Of a DNA stretch of 64,000 nucleotides, positions 59,883 through 64,000 are shown piece after piece. This DNA comes from Sphingomonas parva (ex Maeng et al. 2020). GTDB taxonomy: Bacteria > Pseudomonadota > Alphaproteobacteria > Sphingomonadales > Sphingomonadaceae. The stretch lies in the NCBI RefSeq assembly GCF_004564275.1, contig NZ_SPDV01000029.1:1-64000 (forward strand), in the 5' to 3' direction. The position numbers and the translations under genes were made by a program. The notes below the pieces were generated by a model. The model was not told where the DNA came from. It saw only the letters and a program-made list of their open reading frames with translations, and searched no databases. Numbering within the stretch: the first letter of the stretch is position 1; each line of letters opens with the position of its first letter.

Positions 59883-60368
59883 ATGCGTCTCGATCCTTTC
59901 CCTGCCCCGCACGCCGTTCTCGCCGCTGCGCTCCTGCTGCTCGGCATCCCTGCGGCCGCACAGCCGGCACCGTCGCTCGAGGCGCGGCTGCGCGCGATCG
60001 AGGCGCGCCTCGCGGCGCTCGAGGGGCGCCAGGGATCGCCGCCCGCGGCGGCGCCTGCCGCCGGCCCCGCCTGCCGCAAGCTCAACCTCAACGGCTCGTC
60101 GATCACCCCCGAGGCGGCGCTGACCGTGACCGTCAACGGCACGACGGTCGGCACGTTCGAGGAGAATGCCTATAGCGATCTCGAGACGTTCATGCGGCCC
60201 GGCGCGAATACCATCGGCATCGCGTTCAGGGCGCCCGGCCCCGGCGCCTCGGCCGAGCTGCGCTGCCTGCCGCCGGGCAGCGACAGCAGCCGCAACACGA
60301 TCTTCAGCTTCACGCCGCGGCCGAACCGCCTGTCCGCGCAGACCGAAGTGACCCTCGCGCCGCGCTAG
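59883..60368 (+). CDS. secreted coiled-coil protein of unknown function
   Basis: This 161-residue protein has a signal peptide (AVLAAALLLLGIPAAAQP). A short coiled coil follows (EARLRAIEARLAALEGRQGS), then a small beta domain with NLNGSSITPEAALTVTVNGT and TFEENAYSDLETFMRPGANT. Two cysteines (ACRKLN and LRCLPPG) may form a disulfide in the periplasm. It has a good ribosome site (GACAGGAGG). I do not recognise a family; the NGT.VG.F and PG.NT.. patterns suggest a small beta-sandwich of carbohydrate-binding style. Confidence 0.72.
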   Translation: MRLDPFPAPHAVLAAALLLLGIPAAAQPAPSLEARLRAIEARLAALEGRQGSPPAAAPAAGPACRKLNLNGSSITPEAALTVTVNGTTVGTFEENAYSDLETFMRPGANTIGIAFRAPGPGASAELRCLPPGSDSSRNTIFSFTPRPNRLSAQTEVTLAPR

Positions 60369-60428
60369 GGACTCCGCTTCGCGGCCCGAGAATGTTCTCG
60401 CGCTTCCCCGCCCGGACACGACCGCCTA

Positions 60429-60550
60429 GACCAGGATCGCCTCAGGCTGAATCAGCCTGAGGCGATGCTGGTCTCAACTATCTGAATAGAGCGCGATTCC
60501 CGCCGTCGGTGGAAGCGCGAAGCGCTTCCACCTCAGCCGATCGCGCTCTA
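60429..60550. repeat. tandem hairpin repeat element
   Basis: Two structures sit side by side. At 60429-60473 a 15-bp stem (ATCGCCTCAGGCTGA) with a 1-nt loop is extended by GACCAG/CTGGTC across one mismatch. At 60487-60550 an outer pair TAGAGCGCGA/TCGCGCTCTA encloses GGTGGAAGCGC-GAA-GCGCTTCCACC. The form is that of a dispersed palindromic element. Confidence 0.6.
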
Positions 60551-60560
60551 GGGCGTTCCG

Positions 60561-61319
60561 ATGGACGAGATGCCCGAGCCGATTCCCGCCGCGACCCTGA
60601 TCCTGATGCGGCCGGCGCCGCGGGATGGCGCGCCCGAGCTGCTGATGGTCGAGCGGGCGAAGACCATGGCCTTCGCCGCCGGCGCCCTGGTCTTCCCGGG
60701 CGGGCGGATCGATCCCGAGGACGAGGTCGCGGCGGCTTTGCTCGCCCCGCAGCTTTCCGACGGCGCGGCGCGGATCGCCGCGATCCGCGAGACGATCGAA
60801 GAGACCGGGATCGCGCCCGCCCTGCTCCCTCCGGCCGACGAGGAGCGCGCGCAGGCGCTGCGCCGGGGCCTCGCCGCCGGCGAACCTTTCCATCGGCTGC
60901 TCGAAGCCTTGGGTGTCGGGATCGATCCTACCGCACTGACGCCGTTCGCCCGCTGGTGCCCCAATTTCCGCGAGACGCGGCGGTTCGACACGCTCTTCTA
61001 TCTGGCGGAGGCGCCCGACGACGCGCCGGCGAGCGCCGATCGCGGCGAGGCGGTGCGCACCTTCTGGGCGAGCGCCGAAGCGACGCTGGCCGAGCTGGCG
61101 GCAGGCCGCGCCCATGCGATCTTCCCGACCCGCCGCAACCTCGAGCGGCTCGCGCGTTTCGCCTCGCTGGAGGAGGCGCGCGCCGATGCCGCCCGCCACG
61201 CGGTGCGCAAGATCACCCCCTGGGTCGAGGAGCGGACGGGCGGGCGCTTCCTCTGCATCCCGGAGGACGCCGGCTATCCGGTGACGGCGGAGCCGCTCGA
61301 GACGGCGCGGCGAAGTTGA
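60561..61319 (+). CDS. Nudix hydrolase
   Basis: This 252-residue cytoplasmic enzyme hydrolyses a nucleoside diphosphate linked to another group. The Nudix box is split by an insertion: FPGGRIDPEDEV begins it, and AAIRETIEETGIAPALL completes it with the REx(2)EE.G residues that bind metal. The split and the following RWCPNFRETRRFDTLFYLAE match the NUDT19/RppA-like group, in which acyl-CoA is a known substrate. Substrate here is not proven. The stop codon overlaps a TTG start of the extensin-like gene (TTGA), so the two are co-translated. Confidence 0.86.
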   Translation: MDEMPEPIPAATLILMRPAPRDGAPELLMVERAKTMAFAAGALVFPGGRIDPEDEVAAALLAPQLSDGAARIAAIRETIEETGIAPALLPPADEERAQALRRGLAAGEPFHRLLEALGVGIDPTALTPFARWCPNFRETRRFDTLFYLAEAPDDAPASADRGEAVRTFWASAEATLAELAAGRAHAIFPTRRNLERLARFASLEEARADAARHAVRKITPWVEERTGGRFLCIPEDAGYPVTAEPLETARRS

Positions 61320-62083
61320 AGCGCAGCCGGCGATCGCGACGCGGCGCGCGGCGCCTTCCGCTGCTGCGCTGGCTGAAGATCGCCCTCGCGCTCGGCCTGC
61401 TCGGCTTCGCCGGCCTCCTGCTCTACGGCTATGCGCGCGGCCACCCCGAGGACATGCCGTGGACGCCGCTCGACCTCGCACAGCCGGTCGGCGCGTTCAC
61501 CGGCCGCAAGCTGGTGGCGCTGCGCGACGATCCCGCCCAATGCCGGGCGCTGCTGCGCCGGGCGGGCGTGACCTTCGTCGCCCTGCCCGCGCGCGAAGCG
61601 GGCGAGCAATGCGGCTATAAGGATGGGGTGCGGCTGGCGCCGGGCGGCGCCCTCACCATCCGCTACCGGCCGGCGGGGCTCGGCACGAGCTGCCCGGTCG
61701 CCGCCGCTCTGGCGCTTTGGGAATGGCACGGCCTGCAGGAGGCGGCGATCGCCTATCTCGGCAGCCGCGTCACCGCGATCGAGCATTTCGGCAGCTACAA
61801 TTGCCGGCGCATCTACGGCCGCGCGGAGGGCGCTTGGAGCGAGCACGCCACCGCCAACGCAGTCGACGTCGCCGGCTTCCGCCTCGCCGACGGCCGGCGG
61901 ATCAGCGTGCTGCGCGACTGGCCGGACAGCGGCGCCAAGGGCCGCTTCCTGCGCGCCGCCCGCGACCGCGCCTGCCCGGTGTTCGCCACCGTGCTCTCGC
62001 CCGACTACAAGTCCGCGCACCGCGACCACCTCCACCTCGACCAGGCCCAGCGCGGCGCGATGGGCTGGCGGGGGTGCCGGTAA
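61316..62083 (+). CDS. extensin-like family membrane protein
   Basis: The 255-residue product starts at TTG 61316, overlapping the Nudix stop. A basic N-terminus and one helix (IALALGLLGFAGLLLYGY) anchor it in the inner membrane. The extracytoplasmic domain is of the Extensin-like_C (DUF) type with conserved CPVAAALALWEW, SYNCRRIYGRAEGAWSEHAT, ANAVDVAGFRLADGRRISVL and the final SAHRDHLHLDQA. The last motif (H..HLH.D) recalls the metal site of D-Ala-D-Ala peptidases, so a peptidoglycan role is possible. Five cysteines may form disulfides. A terminator hairpin follows at 62086. Confidence 0.85.
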   Translation: MKRSRRSRRGARRLPLLRWLKIALALGLLGFAGLLLYGYARGHPEDMPWTPLDLAQPVGAFTGRKLVALRDDPAQCRALLRRAGVTFVALPAREAGEQCGYKDGVRLAPGGALTIRYRPAGLGTSCPVAAALALWEWHGLQEAAIAYLGSRVTAIEHFGSYNCRRIYGRAEGAWSEHATANAVDVAGFRLADGRRISVLRDWPDSGAKGRFLRAARDRACPVFATVLSPDYKSAHRDHLHLDQAQRGAMGWRGCR

Positions 62084-62085
62084 CT

Positions 62086-62114
62086 CTCCCTGCCGGCGGG
62101 ACGCCGGCAGGGAG
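62086..62114. terminator. bidirectional hairpin terminator
   Basis: CTCCCTGCCGGCG-GGA-CGCCGGCAGGGAG is a perfect 13-bp stem with 3-nt loop placed between the convergent ends of the extensin-like gene (62083) and the minus-strand gene (62127). Confidence 0.7.
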
Positions 62115-62126
62115 GAAGCTGGTGCC

Positions 62127-62936
62127 TCAGCCGAATTCGTAGGTGACGCCGCCGACCTGGAGGTTGTCGAGATACATGACGCCGGTGCCGTTGCCCGAGC
62201 CGTAGGCGACCGACCAGCCGAGGACGAGGCTGTTCTCGTCGAAATGGAGCGCGCCCGGAGGCCCGCCGACCGGCGTGTAGCCGCTCGCGTCCGCCCAGTC
62301 GCTGAGCGGAACGATGTTCGGATAGCCGTCGCGATTCTGTCCGCCGGAGCGCTGCCACGCGTTCCAGTCGGCGCCGGCGAGATCGGCGTGCTGCCAGCTG
62401 CCCGTGGTCGTCGGCCCGAGCCCCTGATAGGCATATTCGAAGACCAGCTCGCCGCGATCGCCGGTGGTGGCGAGATTGCCGTCGGCGTCGATCGCCAGCC
62501 GGATCACCGGCGTGACGTCGGTGCGGGTCGAGCTCTGGATGTAATAATCGAAGCTCAGATCCTCGAGATCGCCGAGCTTGATCTGCTGGTCGGTGGTGAA
62601 GGCGTCGTTGAGGCGCAGCCGGCCGTTGTTGGTGTCGGTCTCGAGCCGCAGCGCACTGCTGTCGCCGCCGAGGGCGGGCGCGGTGCCGGTGCTGATCGAG
62701 CCCTGGCGCACCTCGGTCCACATCTGCGAGCCGTCGGCGAGGGTGGTGGGCGCGCTGGTCTGATCGACCGGCGTCGGATTGTCGTGGTTTATCCCCGAAA
62801 TGACGATCGTATATTCGCCGTCGTCCATCGCGGCGTGCTGATGCTTGGTATGGCCTACGCCCTTGCCGTTGCCGTGCTGGGTGTGGCCCTTGCCGCGGCC
62901 GTTGCCTTCCTCGACGATATAGCTGCTGATCGGCAT
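62127..62936 (-). CDS. His/Gly-rich protein of unknown function
   Basis: This 269-residue protein starts at ATG 62936 with GGGAGAAG upstream. There is no signal peptide. The N-terminus is rich in His, Gly and Lys (GRGKGHTQHGNGKGVGHTKH) and could bind metal. The rest reads as one beta-sandwich: WTEVRQGSISTGTAPALGGD, LEDLSFDYYIQSSTRTDVTP, LVLGWSVAYGSGNGTGVMYL and the ending VGGVTYEFG. Concanavalin-like domains with such endings occur in proteins secreted by type I systems or released as surface proteins, but no secretion signal is certain. I do not recognise a family. Confidence 0.75.
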   Translation of the reverse strand: MPISSYIVEEGNGRGKGHTQHGNGKGVGHTKHQHAAMDDGEYTIVISGINHDNPTPVDQTSAPTTLADGSQMWTEVRQGSISTGTAPALGGDSSALRLETDTNNGRLRLNDAFTTDQQIKLGDLEDLSFDYYIQSSTRTDVTPVIRLAIDADGNLATTGDRGELVFEYAYQGLGPTTTGSWQHADLAGADWNAWQRSGGQNRDGYPNIVPLSDWADASGYTPVGGPPGALHFDENSLVLGWSVAYGSGNGTGVMYLDNLQVGGVTYEFG

Positions 62937-63130
62937 GATCGCTTCTCCCTGGTCATTGCTGGAGCGACTTACGCGTGCCGGCCCGGACGCGCGGGATCGA
63001 GATCCCCCCACGGCGCCTCCCGAGTCGATGCGCGGACTGTGCTCCCGTCGTCCAAACGAGTCCAGCAGCAGCGCCCCATCGCGGGACCCGCGGAACAATG
63101 AAGCGGGACGAGCGGGACAGAGCCTGCGCA

Positions 63131-63187
63131 CCGCAAAAAAGTAGCGGCCGCTTCGATCCTCCCGAACGAGAGGGCCGAAGCGGCCGC
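63131..63187 (-). terminator. intrinsic terminator of the SWIB gene
   Basis: A 12-bp perfect stem (GCGGCCGCTTCG / CGAAGCGGCCGC, loop 20 nt, 63144-63187) is followed on the minus strand by a run of six T. It lies 34 bp after the SWIB stop codon. Confidence 0.85.
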
Positions 63188-63220
63188 GAAACCGTCAGAC
63201 CGGCTGGTGCCGGGCGAGGC

Positions 63221-63484
63221 TTACTTCAGATGATTGGACAGGTGCTTGTTCATCTCGAACATCGACACCTTGTCCTTGCCGAAGATCTTGCGGAGCTTGT
63301 CGTCCGCCAGGATCTCGCGCTTGTTCTCGGGGTTCTGCAGGTTGTTCGAGCGGATGTAGTCCCACATCTTGCTCACAACCTGGCTGCGCGGCAGCGGATC
63401 GGAGCCCGTGATCGGAGCCAGATCCGCAGAAGGCTGCACCGGACGCTGAAGTCCACCGCCGCCGCCAGAAGTCCCTTTTGCCAT
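63221..63484 (-). CDS. SWIB/MDM2 domain protein
   Basis: This 87-residue protein has a flexible Gly-rich start (AKGTSGGGGGLQRP) and one SWIB domain with RSQVVSKMWDYIRSNNLQNP, KREILADDKLRKIFGKDKVS and MFEMNKHLSNHLK. The SWIB fold is best known in eukaryotic chromatin remodellers and in chlamydiae, where it acts with topoisomerase or chromatin. A stand-alone bacterial version probably binds DNA or a nucleoid protein; this is inference. A clean intrinsic terminator follows. No membrane segment; cytoplasmic. Confidence 0.92.
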   Translation of the reverse strand: MAKGTSGGGGGLQRPVQPSADLAPITGSDPLPRSQVVSKMWDYIRSNNLQNPENKREILADDKLRKIFGKDKVSMFEMNKHLSNHLK

Positions 63485-63593
63485 ATAACCCTCCCTGTGG
63501 ATGTGTGGGTGATAAGCCCCAAACGCGCGGCGAGTGCAAGCGATTCTGAGAGGGAAATCGTCACGTCGCCCTCTGAGGCCGGTTTACCGTGAA

Positions 63594-64000
63594 TTAACCC
63601 TTGTTAGGGCCGGCGCCGAACGGAACCACCCGGTTGGCGCCGTCGTGGCCGATGTCGGCCCGGCCGAGGAACGCGATGGCCGCCCGCTCGCACCAATAGC
63701 GGACCACCTCTTCCTCGTCGGCGACGAAGTCCGGCTCGTTGACCGGCACGTCGCTGACCCGGCCGAGCCTGATGCCGGCGACCGCGCGCACGCCCGGGTT
63801 GCTGGTGATGTGGAACATCGAGCGATCGATGCTGTACATATATTCGGAGACGTCCTCGAGCAGCAGCACATGGCCGGAAAGATCGGGCTGCAGCGCGGTG
63901 CCGAGCAGCTGGCTGAGCACGGTGATGTTGAAGGCGACCGAGGGGCGGCCATCCAGCCCCGGCTCCAGCGCATCGGGATCGCGCCGCACGCACCAGCCGA
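63594..64000 (-). CDS. LD-carboxypeptidase (S66), partial
   Basis: The C-terminal 135 residues of a muramoyl-tetrapeptide carboxypeptidase of family S66, an enzyme that trims D-alanine from peptidoglycan peptides during recycling. Visible motifs are FNITVLSQLLGTALQPDLSG, VLLLEDVSEYMYSIDRSMFH and IGHDGANRVVPFGA, the last containing the catalytic His. The nucleophile Ser lies outside the window. The C-terminus is shorter than usual, ending GAGPNKG. The gene starts beyond base 64000. Confidence 0.88.
   Translation of the reverse strand, partial: GWCVRRDPDALEPGLDGRPSVAFNITVLSQLLGTALQPDLSGHVLLLEDVSEYMYSIDRSMFHITSNPGVRAVAGIRLGRVSDVPVNEPDFVADEEEVVRYWCERAAIAFLGRADIGHDGANRVVPFGAGPNKG

Noticed and set aside
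1-64000. CRISPR arrays, tRNA or rRNA genes, prophage
   Set aside because: No regularly spaced direct repeats, no cloverleaf-like or conserved rRNA stretches and no phage genes were seen on reading; a covariance search would be decisive for tRNA.

Overview
The window is high-GC DNA with the look of an aerobic alphaproteobacterium of the sphingomonad group. The basis is the very GC-rich third codon positions, two large TonB-dependent receptors (one of the Caulobacter/Xanthomonas carbohydrate type), MgtC, HdeD and PRC-barrel proteins, a SWIB-domain protein and many short stress-type proteins. This placement is inference from gene style. I saw no rRNA, tRNA, CRISPR array or prophage.

Region 1 (about 1-28,400) is a patchwork of respiratory, ion-handling and stress genes. 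A minus-strand operon (9176 down to 1797) encodes a PQQ alcohol dehydrogenase with the lanthanide-type aspartate, a membrane-anchored cytochrome c, a caa3-type oxidase (subunits II, I and III), a small membrane protein and CtaG. It reads as a complete electron path from alcohol to oxygen. Subunit I keeps all metal ligands but lacks both the D-channel glutamate and the K-channel lysine. Subunit II is frameshifted at a run of eight G. Around the operon lie two EF-hand proteins, two OB-fold proteins, two PRC-barrel proteins, two pore-loop channels, HdeD, MgtC, an AI-2E exporter, a KdpD-like protein without kinase, a ZIP-like protein, and several lipoproteins and small proteins.

Seven perfect FNR-type sites (TTGAY-N4-RTCAA), plus weaker ones, lie in the non-coding gaps of this first 28 kb. 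I noticed none beyond 28.4 kb. A Crp/Fnr regulator at 9822-10631 has the FNR-type recognition residues (E..SR) but no N-terminal Fe-S cysteines. It is the obvious candidate to control this set as one low-oxygen or redox regulon.

Region 2 (28,700-40,100) holds a TonB receptor, a subtilase lipoprotein with a long proline linker, an MFS transporter, a REP-associated tyrosine transposase (RAYT) between two clusters of its short repeats, and a saccharopine-dehydrogenase-like/DUF4166 protein paired with a DCC-family protein. Two genes end inside the repeats, which supply their C-terminal tail SGTLY and stop codon.

Region 3 (40,050-59,600) starts with two divergent Crp/Fnr regulators of another type. 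A pectin-utilisation locus follows: pectinesterase (CE8), PL10 pectate lyase and a GH2 enzyme on the minus strand; a TonB receptor, small DNA-binding-like protein, GH43, rhamnogalacturonan acetylesterase (CE12), GH95, LamG lipoprotein, PL10-like lyase and SMP-30-like lactonase on the plus strand. A double GACACCGGTGTC palindrome sits in the divergent promoter and probably coordinates both arms.

Region 4 (59,600-64,000) has a secreted coiled-coil protein, structured repeats, a Nudix hydrolase coupled to an extensin-like protein, a His/Gly-rich protein without a signal peptide, a SWIB protein with a clear intrinsic terminator, and the 3' part of an LD-carboxypeptidase running off the end.
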